From Isoetes taiwanensis (taxonomy: Eukaryota > Streptophyta > Lycopodiopsida > Isoetales > Isoetaceae), in the NCBI GenBank assembly GCA_021234155.1, contig JAJEKV010000002.1:38369841-38433840 (forward strand): 64,000 nucleotides of DNA. Reading direction: 5' to 3'. Of this stretch, positions 23,411 to 35,499 are shown in pieces. The notes under the pieces are model-generated. The model saw only the letters and a program-made list of their open reading frames with translations. It ran no database searches and was not told the origin of the DNA. How positions within the stretch are numbered: position 1 is the stretch's first letter; every line of letters starts with the position of its first letter. Position numbers and translations under genes: made by a program.

Positions 23411-25191
23411 TGGAAACAAGAGAGACCTCTTTTTTCTCCTAAAACTTGATATACTTGATTCTAAGGGCTCACACCTTAATTCCTAACTATTAATCCTCCA
23501 TAATTAGTCAACATATATACCTAGCTATAGAATTAGAATGGTACACCCTAGATTAAACTCCGTACTACCTGTCGACTAACGAGTTAAGATATAGTCCAGT
23601 GCTATGATCTAGTCCACCAAAATCATGGCTCGATACCCTTTGTGGCAGCTCCCGGTCTATCACGTCTCCCCATCAGCATAAATATGGGAAATTCCCTCCC
23701 ATGGCCGGATCCATCACTACGGAAAGCCCTCCATCGGCTAGGACCACTTGTGATGTGGGGTAATGGGAATTGAAGGACAGGAGGTGTCATTAGATCCATA
23801 TACAATAGGAATCCTATATGGCGGAAGCATACATACATGTGCTTTTTATAACAATACTAATAAATAATATACCACCCGCGAAGGGTGGCCCATCATCATC
23901 AATACAACTAACAATAGAATACCAACATAACAAGGGAAATACACCATAACTTCACGGGCTCTACCGGACTGAGACTCCATGGGGGCGTGGCGGTCCGGAG
24001 ACCTCAAGATAGCAGTGACGGAGAACAACATGGCGTTGGTACGGCATAAGACAATGGCTAGGATAGTCCACTCCATCGCCCCTCACAGTGCACACTACTT
24101 GAGATAGGATGAATCATGCTATGGCGTGCTTGGCTTCCAGAATGTAATCTAAGGAATCACCCTCTGGATACCAGTTACATCTCCCGGATCCGATGAGGTA
24201 GGTGGAGAAGTCTCCTCTCGAGGCATGGCCGGGTCCACCGGGTGTGCTAGAGAACCGATGCGCTCGGTGACCGACTTACTCCTAAATCTAAAGGCGGCTC
24301 CACTGCCGTTCGAGGCGAGCGTCCATATAAGGCACATCCCTCCGTACAACAGAGTGTCGGACCCATACCGGCCCACCACGGTGTGAGGGCTATAAAGCCT
24401 AGCATACTATAGAGTCCACAGCCAGTAGCGCTAGAGCAAGACCCACCCGTTCACCGTCATACTCGTTATGCGTTGCTAAACCACCATCGTAACATCCTCG
24501 GCGGGTTGGCTCTTATTGCACAAAGCCGCTGTTCTTGGGTTTTTTTAAAGGGTTCTATCTAGGAACATCTCTACTTCACCAGATGGCCTTTAGGTCTCTA
24601 CCCCGCTACCCATAGCTGGGAGGAATAGAAGAAAGTATCATATACATCCATCCATCCATCCATGGCTTGAATGAGGCATAAAATGAGATTAACCATACAT
24701 CTATTCATACAGGGTTAATCCTAGCTGCCATACGAGCATGCAAAGAGTTAGTCATTATGACTATCTAGGAATCTAAGCTGTCCTACATTACTAGCGGAAT
24801 CATAGCTAGATCCACTATCTCTCTAGTTCTCCATCCTTCACGGGTGGAATAGGGTGGAGCAGCTGACTCCTCCTCCATAGAATTGAGGGCGATAAAGTAT
24901 AAAACCTGATTTGAGTCCCAATTTATGACTCCATATCCAGGTAGCAACTCTAGGTTGGTTAATATTAACTTCAATTTGATATTTTTAGCCCTTTTTAATA
25001 TTGGTTTAAGCCCTAGAATTTGAATTAGGGTTTTAGGTTAGGTTTCCACATTAATGAGTAATGATTATCATAGCTAACTATTTGAGTTATCGCCGCTAAC
25101 TTATGGCTTATGAATAATTAATGTATGCCATTAATTATTCATAATGGCTGATGTCATGTATTTATACGGTTACGTATTGCTTTATGCTCCG
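23411..25191 (+). repeat. Dispersed repeat R, copy 2 (first tandem unit)
   Basis: The unit begins TGGAAACAAGAGA and ends just before the next TGGAAACAAGAGA at 25192, giving a period of 1781 bp. The middle matches copy 1. The first 200 bp or so and the AT-rich last 350 bp (TTGGTTAATATTAAC, GAATTAGGGTTTTAGG, TTAATTATTCATAATG) are shared only with copy 3. Substitutions and many small indels, often at C/G runs, separate the copies. Confidence 0.7.
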
Positions 25192-26975
25192 TGGAAACAA
25201 GAGACCCTTTTTTCTTAAAAACTTCAACATATTTCTGATTCTAAGGCTCACACCTTAATTCCTAACTAGCTTAATCCTCCCATAATTAGGGGTCAACATA
25301 TATCAGCTTATAGAATTAGAATAGTTTACCCTTAGATTAAACTCCTCGCATCACTCATCGACTCAACGAAAGGAAGATGGGCGGTCGCAAGCGGGTTAGC
25401 GATCCGTCCAATTTCAAAATCATGGCTCACTGATCAGCCCCGACTCCATATAATGAGGTTCCCCATCATATAATATGGAAATTCCTCCCATATAATCCAT
25501 CACTACTAAAGCTCCTCCATCCTGACCCTCCTGGACCTCCACTCTGGTGATTTCTTGGGGCCAAGTGTCCCGGGGTGAAGGACCACCTGAGGTGTCATTC
25601 CTCCCGCCCCACTCTCATAGGGAATCCCCATATAGCTTGTGCCATACATACATGTTAGCACCTAGCAACAATAATTTTACAATAATATACCACCACCGGC
25701 GCGGGTGGCCCATCATCATCAATACAATCCAACAATAGAATACCAACATAACAGCGAAATACACCATAATCCACTGCTCTACCCTGCCTCAGACTCCAGC
25801 TTAAATAGACCGGGATCACGTGGCCTCAAAGACAACAAACAGTGTAGGTATAACATGGCTGCTGGCTGGTATAAGACAATGGCTGGGGATAGTCCACTCA
25901 TCCGCCTCCGGTGTAATACCTCTTGCGTATAGATGAATCATGCTATGACGGCTGTAGCCTCCTGAGACGCAATTCCTAAGGAATCACCCTACCGACTACC
26001 TTCCGTGCTGCCCCTGGCCCGGCGAGGTAGGTCAGAGAGGCGCTCTCCTCGAGCATGACCTGCCCCTGGGTGTTGAGAACACGCAAGCCGCGATCGGGCC
26101 GATCTCACTTACTCCCTCAATCTAAAGGTCGCTCACTCACCGCCGCAGCCCGTGGCGCCCATATAGGGCAATATCCTCCCACCATAGAGTGTCGTAATCT
26201 ACACCGCCCACACACGCGACAGCTATGCTTCCAGCATACTATAGGAGTCCTCAGAGTCAGCTTAGGCAAGACCCCACCGACCACCATCATACCGTTATCC
26301 GGTGCTAAACCATCATAACATCCTTAGCCGTTGGTTTCAGGTAAGCCGTGATGCATCGGGTTTTAAGGGTTCTATCTAGGAACATTCTACTTCTAGATGG
26401 CCTCAGGTCTCTACCCCCTTACCCATACAACACGAGAATAGAAAGAAAGTTAGCCCTTATATACATCCATCCATCCATCCATATAGTCAATACATAAAAT
26501 AGAGATTAACCATACATCTATTCACAAGGGTGTTAATCCTAGCTACCTTCGAAAGTATTACAAGCAGTTAGTCCCATGACTATCTAGAATCTAAGCTATC
26601 TACGCATTTCAACCGGAATCATAGCTGTGATCCACTATCTTCTTAGTTCTCCATCCTTCTCGGTCGAATAGGTGGAACAGCCAGCCCTCCTCCCAATCGA
26701 ATTGGGCAAATGGGGGTATAAACCCCAATTTGGGTCCCTTAAATTAAGTAGCTTCCTTGCCCAATGTAATGTGGCAACTCTAGGTTGGTTAATATTAACT
26801 AATTTGATATTTTAAATTCTTTTTAATATTAGTTAAGTCCTAAATTTGAATTAGGTTTTAGGTTAGGTTTCACATTAATAATTAATGATTATCATAGCGC
26901 AATCTATTGATTATCATAGTTAATTTAGCTTATGAATAATTAATGCCATTACTATCTATAATGACGTACAAGTGT
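25192..26975 (+). repeat. Dispersed repeat R, copy 3 (second tandem unit)
   Basis: Direct tandem neighbour of copy 2, with the same start (TGGAAACAAGAGA) and the same AT-rich end (GAATAATTAATGCCATTA, then ATAATG). Its middle section is the most disrupted of the three copies, with numerous short indels. It carries no coding region. Confidence 0.7.
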
Positions 26976-27029
26976 ATTGGAGTACTCAAAAAGGCATATA
27001 AATATGGAACGCCACAGCTTTATACCAAA

Positions 27030-28750
27030 GTCTGCGTGACCGTCAAGTCATATATGGCTTTTCTTAGCTTGCGTAATTTCTTGTCGTACATCATTTGATT
27101 GGATAAAACTGGGAGGTTGTTTGAGATAAACCTCTTCATCAATAGTCCCATGGGCAGACTTGTCATCCATCCGCCGTAAGTCCGTGTCCAAGCACCAGCT
27201 AACACAAAGACGTAATGTACGGGTGAGGCAAGCCACATAGGCATATTGGCAGCCATGATGCCTACACCCAGCGCTTTGGGAACAACCCTCTTTAAATCCT
27301 ACCAGCTCCAGCCTAGTAATGACATTGTTTTCATCAAACTCCAACTTGTAGGTGATCCACTTGCTGCATGAAAGTGCACGCTTCTCTTGCCGGGAGAGTA
27401 CAATGCATCCCATGTATGATTGCTCGGCGGTGATGCGGCATGCTCCTCCTCCATAGCCTTCTGCCACATGTGTTTGTCTTGACTCCTCGCGGGTTTCTAC
27501 ACGCAAGTTGGTTCCTTCCTACTGCATGCATTACGTAAAGCTTTCTTCTTCTTTCACCGCCGCACTGCTTGCTTCTCGCTATTCGTGATATTCTTATCTC
27601 GCTGGGTTTAGAGGTCGCGGATATCTTCTGTGGCTTAGCCCGCTATATCATCAACACTCATTTTCGTATCGCCCGTAGGAACTCCGCATCAATATCACCG
27701 CCGCGGCTTGTCACGTTCAATGCCACCTGCCACTATCACCGCGTACTGCCCTCACCAGGCCATATGACGCGGAATACATCGCAGCGAAGGTGGCTTGCTG
27801 TGCCGCCTAACATCAAGTCGGCGTTCAAGTGAAGATCATCACACTCTTCGGAATTAACATTTGTCTCCATTGTAGGAACAGATAAAGCTTGCAGCTCCTC
27901 GGATGGTATTCCCCCCATACCCCAAAGGCAAACATGTGTGTGCTGCATCGCCGCTGAGACCATTTTCCTTTTCTTCTTTCTTCTTTGACACATGTGCATA
28001 CGTTGTGCATCCAAATACCTTGAAATCTTCTACATTGGATTTGTCCTCGGCCCAAATAGCCTCTGTGAGTACCATCTCTAGTATTTTTAATGTGCATCCT
28101 GCCAATGATGCAGTTACTGCAGTATGTATGGCAAATCAAAATTATAATTAATACTTTTTAGAGCATCATAAATTTTGCACGCCCAACGCTAGCCTGCCAC
28201 CCACTAACACCGTTCTCCTGGTGCTCATGCGCCACAGAGGTTTCATGATGAATCCCAAAGCTGGATAGAAATGTAGATAAATCATCACTATTGAATTCTC
28301 CTCCCTGATATATCCTTAGAGTTTTCAAGGTCTTGTTAGTAAAATTTTCAACAAGCAATTTCCAATGTTTGAACTGTTCAAATGAGTCTGATTTGTTGGT
28401 CAGGAAATACACCCAATTCTTCCTAGAATAATCATCGACTCTTTCACCTCGAGCTAACACATGACGACTCTTGTCTTTAACTATGCATTGTCTATTGCCA
28501 AATGTAGCAAATAGATTAGCATCATCCATCTTAGAAATAGAGATGAGATTTACCTCGAGGTCTGGAACATAGAGAGTATTTTTTTTAGCTGTACATGTCC
28601 CACTGGCAGCTCCAATATCACATCTCCAATGCCTCGAATGCTGAGCTTCCCTTTGCCCATTTTTACTTTTTTGTTCCCTCCTAGTAGCTCAAGATTTTGA
28701 AGCAATTCCTTGTTCCTTGTCATGTGATCATCGCTCACCCAGATGTGGCC
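27030..28750 (-). pseudogene. copia-4 pol remnant: protease, integrase and reverse transcriptase pieces
   Basis: Read on the minus strand from the right. The protease end is at 28738-28550 (ELLGGNKKVKMGKGKLSI, then VQLKKIL). Integrase is at 28529-28158 (VDDYSRKNWVYFL, LRIYQGGEF, a degraded HQENGV). The VFGCTTYAHV block lies near 28020-27980. Reverse transcriptase pieces follow at 27380-27060 (WITYKLEFDENNVITR, DKSAHGTIDEEVYLKQPPSF). Frames change repeatedly and stretches are missing. This lineage is distinct from copia-1 and copia-2. It is too broken to encode a protein. Confidence 0.75.
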
Positions 28751-28909
28751 TCCTCGTGTCTTCTTTGTCCCATCTCCTCAAGTATCAAGGCAATAGAGTT
28801 TAGTACTTCAGGACGGCACCAAGCTTCAACTTCATTTAAGAGTGACTCTTATGAATTTTCTGCAATAGCACATCAAGGCCAGGCATTGAACAAGCCGCCA
28901 TTGGTTGAT

Positions 28910-30760
28910 TGACCCTTGGAACCTCGGTGGTAATATTTGCCAAAGAGAAGCTGCGATTCGTAAGGAGATTTCAGCTTATCGCCCAAATGGGTGTTTTATG
29001 GCTTCCTCCTGCGGATCACAAGTTCTCATTTTGGTAGATATTGAAAGTACCCCCTCTTAGTCCTCAAGCTTCGTAGAATCTGAGTTCACAAACTTGTTTG
29101 GCTGAATCCTGTGCAGTGTGCAAAACCCATGGATTTTGGATCTCCTCCTGTTATAAGTGTTTGGGAGTACCGTGAGCTACACACATTCCCATATTTTTGC
29201 CCTGAGTCCTTTACGCAAATGTACCTAAAAGTTCAACTACTAATTGCTCTCCTTGTACCAATCGGAAAGCACACAAGAATCTATTCCACACTTTTTTTCC
29301 ACCTCTTTACAATTCTGCATCGCCCACCATATCCAAGGGCCTTGTTTGTTGTGAAGTACCACCGTATCCACCATGGAGGGAGCCGCTCAATTTGTTGATG
29401 TCAAGCTGAATAGTTTTTATGACTTGCCAGGTCGAATAATCCCTTCAAAGAATGGAGAAGCTTTTCTTGCCATGGCTTAAGATAAAAAAAAAGAGCACAT
29501 GGGAGTGAGACTTTCACCTTGTTTACTATGCTTACATGAGACCAATAGAGCCCGCTGATGAGGTGCATACCGAGACCTCACCTTTTCCTCGTAAGATCAT
29601 CCATATGAACTTGGCTATTACTTTGCTCTTTAATGCCATGTCACCATTCCAATTCCTCCTTCGCTTTTATCTCCTCTTGCATTTCCTCGCCAAGCTTATT
29701 TTGACCACTGCCTTCTTCTATTCCCTCCCTGCATAAAAGCTACTTTTTGACAGCCCTTTCTAATTTATGCTTCTCGCTTTTGGGGCTATAACGGACGACG
29801 TAGATGGAGTATTGCTTAACACATGTTTTGCCATGAATTGGCCCGAAGTGTATAGCTTTTTGCCACCTTCCACTAATTTAAGTGCTTCAAGGCTCAGCGT
29901 TATTTCGCCCCATATTTGTGCATAATATATTAATGCCCCACCGAATACCTGTGAAAGTTGGAATGCTCACCGTGAGATTATTTTCCATGGTGGTGGTGAT
30001 TGTCAAGCACATGGGTGCGCAAGTTGGCTGAGAAGGAGCTAGTAATTTACCCCGCTATATTTAATGTTATCTTCCTCTCGCCTCTATGAATAGAAATGTG
30101 TCACCGCATATTAATTACATATTTGCGTTGAGAGCCATCCGCAACATTTCTAGTCCCCCTCAATCATGTCGCCTCAGAGGCTTCTGTATGAATATTTGTG
30201 AAAGCGCTTCTTCACGTAATAGTTATGAATGCTTGAGGGCACCCCTTGCCTCGATGCCCCTATTTATGTCAAATATTGGGGAGGGTTCACCTCAATGTAA
30301 AGACCTAAGCACTCCAGCGTATCGCAAGAGTTTCATGACCCCTTCTCGTAGTGGCCATTTCCACACCCCCTCGGCTGGACATCATTTATGAAGCCCATCC
30401 GACACCGTCATAAGTTTTGGTAAAGTCTAGCTTAGGATAGGCCACCTTTTGTCTGTTTTTCTCGCCCGCTAAACCTTCAATGCCGCCGCAACATTACTCT
30501 TCCGTGATTCCTGCCCTGTAGAAAGCCGATTTGGCTTGTGAGATGCCTTCACTCTGTGAAATGGCTTTTCTGATCTTCTCTCGCCATAGCCTTAGCTTGC
30601 GATTTTATAAAGCGTATAAAAGTGTATGGCCTAACATTGACAGCAGCTCCTTACTCTAGGAACCAAGGAAATACATCATGTTGTTTAATTCTGTGCTTAG
30701 ATTTTTCAAATTGCATAAGTCTGTGATATGTAGAGAAGATATCATCCTGGACCCATTCCT
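28910..30760 (-). mobile_element. Degraded LINE reverse transcriptase remnant
   Basis: On the minus strand near 30460-30400 the translation reads VAYPKLDFTKTYDGV, a worn form of the KLDFxKAYDxV block of LINE reverse transcriptases. Further downstream pieces are consistent with a decayed ORF2, but no continuous frame exists and the boundaries are guesses. Confidence 0.4.
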
Positions 30761-31079
30761 GTATTGCATTGATAGAATTTATGGAATTCCATCCATACCC
30801 TGACATTTATTTTGAGCCAGTAGAAAGAAAGGCCTTTTGAAGGTCCTCAATAGTGAGGAAGACATAGTATATCTTGCCGACTAGTAGGTGAGACTTTTAA
30901 AACCACGAAGCTCTTCAAAAGTCTCTTGAAATGGTAAATTGTACTTCCAAAGAAAGCTTGGAAATGGTTGTATAAATACCTTTGAGATCTCCCTCGAGAT
31001 TTGAGACCGAATCCATCGCTGGTGATGGATGATAGTGTGGGAGGATCTTTTTTCTTTTCTTTAGCACTTCTAAAAACGC

Positions 31080-31460
31080 CAAATTAACAAATCCTATATT
31101 TGAAAAGACCCGATTTTGTGGAAAACTCCGCAAAAAGCATACATGGCAACCTGCTTTTAGAACTGAACCGTATGGAAAACCATGATAAATTATGCCAAAA
31201 GTCAGTAGAGCTGCTAAAGGCAAAAGAAAGGAAAGAACCGATTACCTTTTATGGCCACCCCTCTCTTAGAGCATTGGGGCCCAATGATGGGATGGAGGAG
31301 AAGAGGATAATAGAACAGATAAAGACATTAGAAGAGGTCAAGATAGCTGAAAACAGATATAAAGCAGGTTTGACCTGGCTAAAAGAAGCTGATAAATGCA
31401 CAAAGGTATTCTTTAAGACAACTAAAGATGCAGGTAACTTAAACTACATCTCCTAAAAGT
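31080..31460 (+). pseudogene. LINE ORF2 linker fragment between endonuclease and reverse transcriptase
   Basis: The frame 31100-31456 contains a helical, charged stretch ending AGLTWLKEADKCTKVFFKTTK. This matches the WLxEGDKxTKFF block that precedes the reverse transcriptase in plant L1-type LINEs. Nothing of the catalytic domains follows, so it is an isolated fragment. Confidence 0.6.
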
Positions 31461-31927
31461 TAGTTTGATTCTACTCTGTTAAGGATTGATCCTAGATGGT
31501 GCTGGAATTTGGTGAGATTATTCCTTATCGGACTTATGCATCAAGCACATGTGTGTGGTATTTAAAATTATTGTAAACAAAGCCAATCTGTTGTTGGTTT
31601 TTTGGAAAGAGGTAAAGAGCTACTCTATTTTTCAAATATTGGGCATATTTGCATATAGGCTCCGCTCTTATATGCAATTCTGTAAACTTGAAAGTCAATA
31701 TGGAAATGGAGTTATATCTAGTTATAGAAGCATTTAACTGAAAAAACAGGTTATGGAACTTATTATAAATTTTGCATTGTTATATAGTTGTTCCTGGTAC
31801 TTTTTAATTAAATATGTGAAAGATGGTCTTCAATATAATATATGGGTGTGGCTGGATTAAAATTGTCATGGAAATTTAAAACTAGAGGGTAAGCTTTATT
31901 GGAAAAAATATCAAAGGTTAAGTTTAG

Positions 31928-32232
31928 GTTGAGTGGCTATAACATGTCAGGGTCCAAGGCTATAACATGTCAGAGCACAGGGCTATAACATGTCACCGAG
32001 GGCTATAACATGTTCGACCACAAGGCTATAACATGTCAGAGCCTGGGGCTATAACATGTCATCAGGGGTTATAACATGTCATTGTCATGGCATTAAACAT
32101 ATTTTGAATGGTTTAAGGTTAAAAAGGTTCACAAACCTTAGGTTCAATGTCTGTGCCACAGATGCCAAACGTGCCACGCGTGCCAAATGTGCCAAGTGGC
32201 TGGCACCTAGGTTGAGTGGCTATAACATGTCA
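31928..32232 (+). repeat. Minisatellite with GGCTATAACATGTCA core
   Basis: The 15-bp core starts at 31935, 31958, 31981, 32001 (altered end), 32024, 32047, 32067 (C to T) and again at 32218. Spacing is 23 or 20 bp, with short unlike linkers. The first and last copies share a longer left flank (AGGTTGAGT). An inverted partial copy (ACATGTTATAGC) occurs near 32265. No coding frame is involved. Confidence 0.8.
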
Positions 32233-32269
32233 AGAACCTTAAACCATTGAAAGTATATGCCTTCACATG

Positions 32270-33062
32270 TTATAGCGCTAGATGTAGAAGCAATCTACCT
32301 ATCACCCACAAATAAAACTCAGTATGGAAAGCGCCATCAAATGGAGCACTCTAATTCTGAAATACCAAGCATATCCAAAATTCCAAACTCTAGCATCCAA
32401 ATACAAGGCTTCACCAAAAAGAGGACCAAATGGCAAATTCTTTATTTTACACAATCTAAATCTCATAAAAACCGTCAAAACCCTAACTTGGAACAAATCC
32501 ATGGTACTGGCGCAAACTTGATGTCTATAATTTGATTCAAATCCCTCCTATTTTAGGATGTGATCCAAATATTTATTTGACAAAGCTTTATGGTCATGCA
32601 AGAATGTTAAAAAGAAGGGTTAATAAGAAGCAAGAAAGTGGACTCCTAACGAGATTGTATATTTTCATTCAATACAGTCAACTTTGGCACATATGGAACT
32701 TCCCAGACAAGAAACCGAACACGGAATTTACAATCGATGTCATTTGAGTTTAAAAACTGCTTGAGTCAATTTTTGCTCCATACATCTGATATGGACTTTA
32801 CCCCTAAAATTTCTTCTAAAAAGCCGTGAGAATATTTAGATGCATACAAAATAAACCTCAGTATTTGCAAGCGTGCCAAATGGCAATGGCTACAGACATG
32901 AATTAGAGCAAAACCCACTAAGACAAATAGCTGATGGGATCATCATACCTGCCTCCCAAATTCACAAAGTATTACCTTTACCTTCTCAATATGACTATAC
33001 TCCGGACTACCAGTTTATTTAGAAAAGAATTGTGGTTGGTGCTTTCGCCCCACAAATTGCTG
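32270..33062. other. Spacer with no recognised gene
   Basis: AT-rich sequence between the minisatellite and the 3' end of the minus-strand gene. Short open frames show no family resemblance. It presumably includes the 3' UTR of that gene next to position 33062. Confidence 0.4.
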
Positions 33063-34631
33063 TCACCTGTACATATTTCCACTCTCTCCTGATTGCATGT
33101 TCATGCTTGCCTCGTTGTTTCCAAATGGAGGGCCAAGCCTCTGATTACTTCCAAATGGAGTTCCAGGTCTCTGCTGATGTTGCATTGTCAGATCATTTCC
33201 ATATAAAGCACCACCTAAAGTGGCGGGCAAAAGATTAGAGGATCCAGATCATAAATATGCATGTTAATTTCCAGTGCACCTTCTTACGAGTACAGTGCCT
33301 ACCTTGATCTGTAGAAAATCCAACCCTTGGTGAATGAGCTTGCCCAGGATACCCTACAGTGCCAGCCATTTGATGACCCAGAAAAGCTGGAGGCTGCTGC
33401 TGCTGTTGCTGTTGCTGCTGATAAGGGTGTTGAAACGGAGGAACAGGTGCAGTAGGTAATTCATCAGCAGTAACCGCATCCAACTCTTTCTGCAACAAAG
33501 TTGCCAACTAATACTGTTTACAAAAACAGACATAAATAAACATTCAAGGACAAAGTTAGGCTGGACTGACCTGAAGAAACCTCAAAATTTCTTCAGTTGA
33601 TATGTTTGAGCGCATTTGTTGCTCTCTCAACAGCCATTGATAGAACTTCTCCTGAGAAATGTTTTAATTGATAAGATAATCATAAGCAAATAAATTACAG
33701 TACAGTTCTTAACAGGTTAAGAGGCCCAATGAAGGAAACCCAATCTAAAGCACAAATCTGAGGCAAATGTGAGACATGTCACTTACACATGTGCATTTAT
33801 CAACGATAAGAAAGCAAACATATTATAGCAATGAACAAAGTGACAAATAAATCTTAGTTCAGATGTTTCTTCTCAAGCTTAGACTCCATAGAGATAAGCA
33901 TATTTCTAAGACCAGACTATTTGACCACTGCAATAGATAAACGGCAGGAGAAAGCTATAATATAATCTGTTTCCTACTTCAGATAAAGTCTTACAGTAAG
34001 AGCTTCAAATATTGTGCAACCATAGAGATTTAGCTTATCCAAGCCAAGAAACAAAACTAATGCCCACGTTAGCCTAATCCATGTCCAATGTTCTAATAGG
34101 ACATCATACAATGATGGCAAAAAGAAATAAGGAAAAACAATCCCATGGCTAATCACTACAGATATATATACGAAGGGGCATTGACACATACTCCAGCATA
34201 GTGCAACATGGGCATGATTGCACAGCCTGTAAAGTTACGCACGCACAAATATCAGAAATTATATAGCATGCCATACTACCCTTGGCTTTCAAGATCAAAA
34301 GACGAAATGATTTCAGAGAAGATGCTTTTTAAGTTTCCTCTGTGTCCCTATTTTGTTGATTTACCATTTTTACATGTTGTATTATAAAATCTAACTCGGT
34401 CAGGAATAAAAGAAATGCTAAATTATCAATATGGATACAAATTTCCAAGCATTTAAGAATGTGCCTTGTTACCAAGCTGTGGCGTTCCCCTGCTTGAAAG
34501 GCAACCTTTTGCTGATTCTGTGCTTGTGTATAGAGCTGTGATATAGAGTTTGCAGCAGTACAAAACGATGTGTACAAGGTCCGATCCACCTCATCAAGCC
34601 CCTGGTTGTCCGACTTTCTTTTCTTTGCCAT
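33063..34631 (-). CDS. Conserved plant Gln-rich protein of unknown function (192 residues, 4 exons)
   Basis: Exons, minus strand, GT-AG: 34631-34473, 33651-33571, 33489-33303, 33214-33063. Phases are consistent and the frame ends in TGA at 33065-33063. The N-terminus has a basic MAKKRK start, then GLDEVDRTLYTSFCTAANS and a helix with AFQAGERHSL. Exon 2 gives EKFYQWLLREQQ and the SNISTEEILRFLQ helix. The C-terminal half is low-complexity: a run of nine Gln, then Pro/Gly-rich repeats of the type PGTPFG, GPPFG. The N-terminal block is a plant-conserved family that, as I recall, is often labelled holocarboxylase synthetase-like. No biotin-ligase domain is present, so I assign no function. A 5' UTR intron is likely, with an acceptor at 34652-34651. 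Confidence 0.8.
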
Positions 34632-34651
34632 TATTCAAATTAAACGACACC

Positions 34652-35290
34652 TGCAAAACATTATTCCAATATCAAAAGGATATGAAGCAACTCTAACCCT
34701 CTCCCTAAACTCAGAAACCAGACTATCAAGGAATAAAATGCAATACTTATAGCATAAATTCAAATCAAACAGAAAAGCAACGTCAAGGAAAACAAGGACG
34801 AACTAAATTAAAAAGTGAAATAAAGATGTGGGATTGGGGCAAAGGAGCTCTGATAAGAAGAATGAAAAGAAAAAATCAGGCAGAGATTGAGAGGTGACCT
34901 GCCGTGCCGCCTTCCTCCGCGCTCTTGCGTTCTCCGGAGCCTTGCCCTTGGTTGTTTGCATGCATGCCTAAGTCCTGAATAAGGGAAAGGGCAAAGGACA
35001 AAGTAGCCTATATCTTCATCTTCAATCTGTACGGTGTATGTAACGTTGTGTTCCAACAACTTTAGACTTTATTCTTTTCGTATATAGCCTAATACTCTTG
35101 TTAACGTTTATTAACCTGATTTTACCCTTATAGTAGGATTTGTGTTCGAGTACAACACGTCTAATACAGACATTATACTACTAGCAAGCATCCCTAACAT
35201 TTCATATAAATGATAGGCAGTCCGCCCGACGCAAGCCCTTTTAGCGCCGCAGCAATGGCCGGCCCCACGCCACGGCTTGCTCACCCACGG
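34652..35290 (-). promoter_or_regulatory. 5' UTR intron, first exon and promoter region of the Gln-rich protein gene
   Basis: TTTTGCAG ends at 34651, right before the untranslated GTGTCGTTTAA leader, so an upstream non-coding exon is expected. A GC-richer stretch at 34900-34980 ending GGCACGGCAG/GTCACC is a plausible first exon and donor. Core promoter elements could not be assigned. Confidence 0.4.
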
Positions 35291-35292
35291 CT

Positions 35293-35490
35293 CCTTATCT
35301 CTCCTCTCTCTCTCTTCTTCTCTCCTATTTCTTCTCCTCTCCTCTCTCCTTCTTTTTCTCTTTGTTCTTTTCTCCCTTCTCTCTCGTCTCCTCTCCTATG
35401 GTTCTCTTCTCTTCCTCTCTTTCCTCATTCTCTCCCTTCTCTCTTCTCTCTGCTCCCTTTTCTCCCTCTTTTTCTACACTCTCTCTTCTG
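35293..35490 (+). repeat. CT-rich tract at the 5' end of LINE-3
   Basis: About 200 bp of nearly pure pyrimidine, followed by GGCGCGAACCCTAGTC. LINE-5 likewise has a CT tract next to its 5' end, followed by ACTAGGGC. The tract may belong to the LINE 5' leader or be a coincidental neighbour. Confidence 0.6.
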
Positions 35491-35499
35491 GCGCGAACC

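Noticed and set aside
31928-32232. CRISPR-like array (short repeats with unlike spacers)
   Set aside because: The core is only 15 bp, linkers are 5-8 bp, no cas genes exist and the genome is a plant's. It is a minisatellite.
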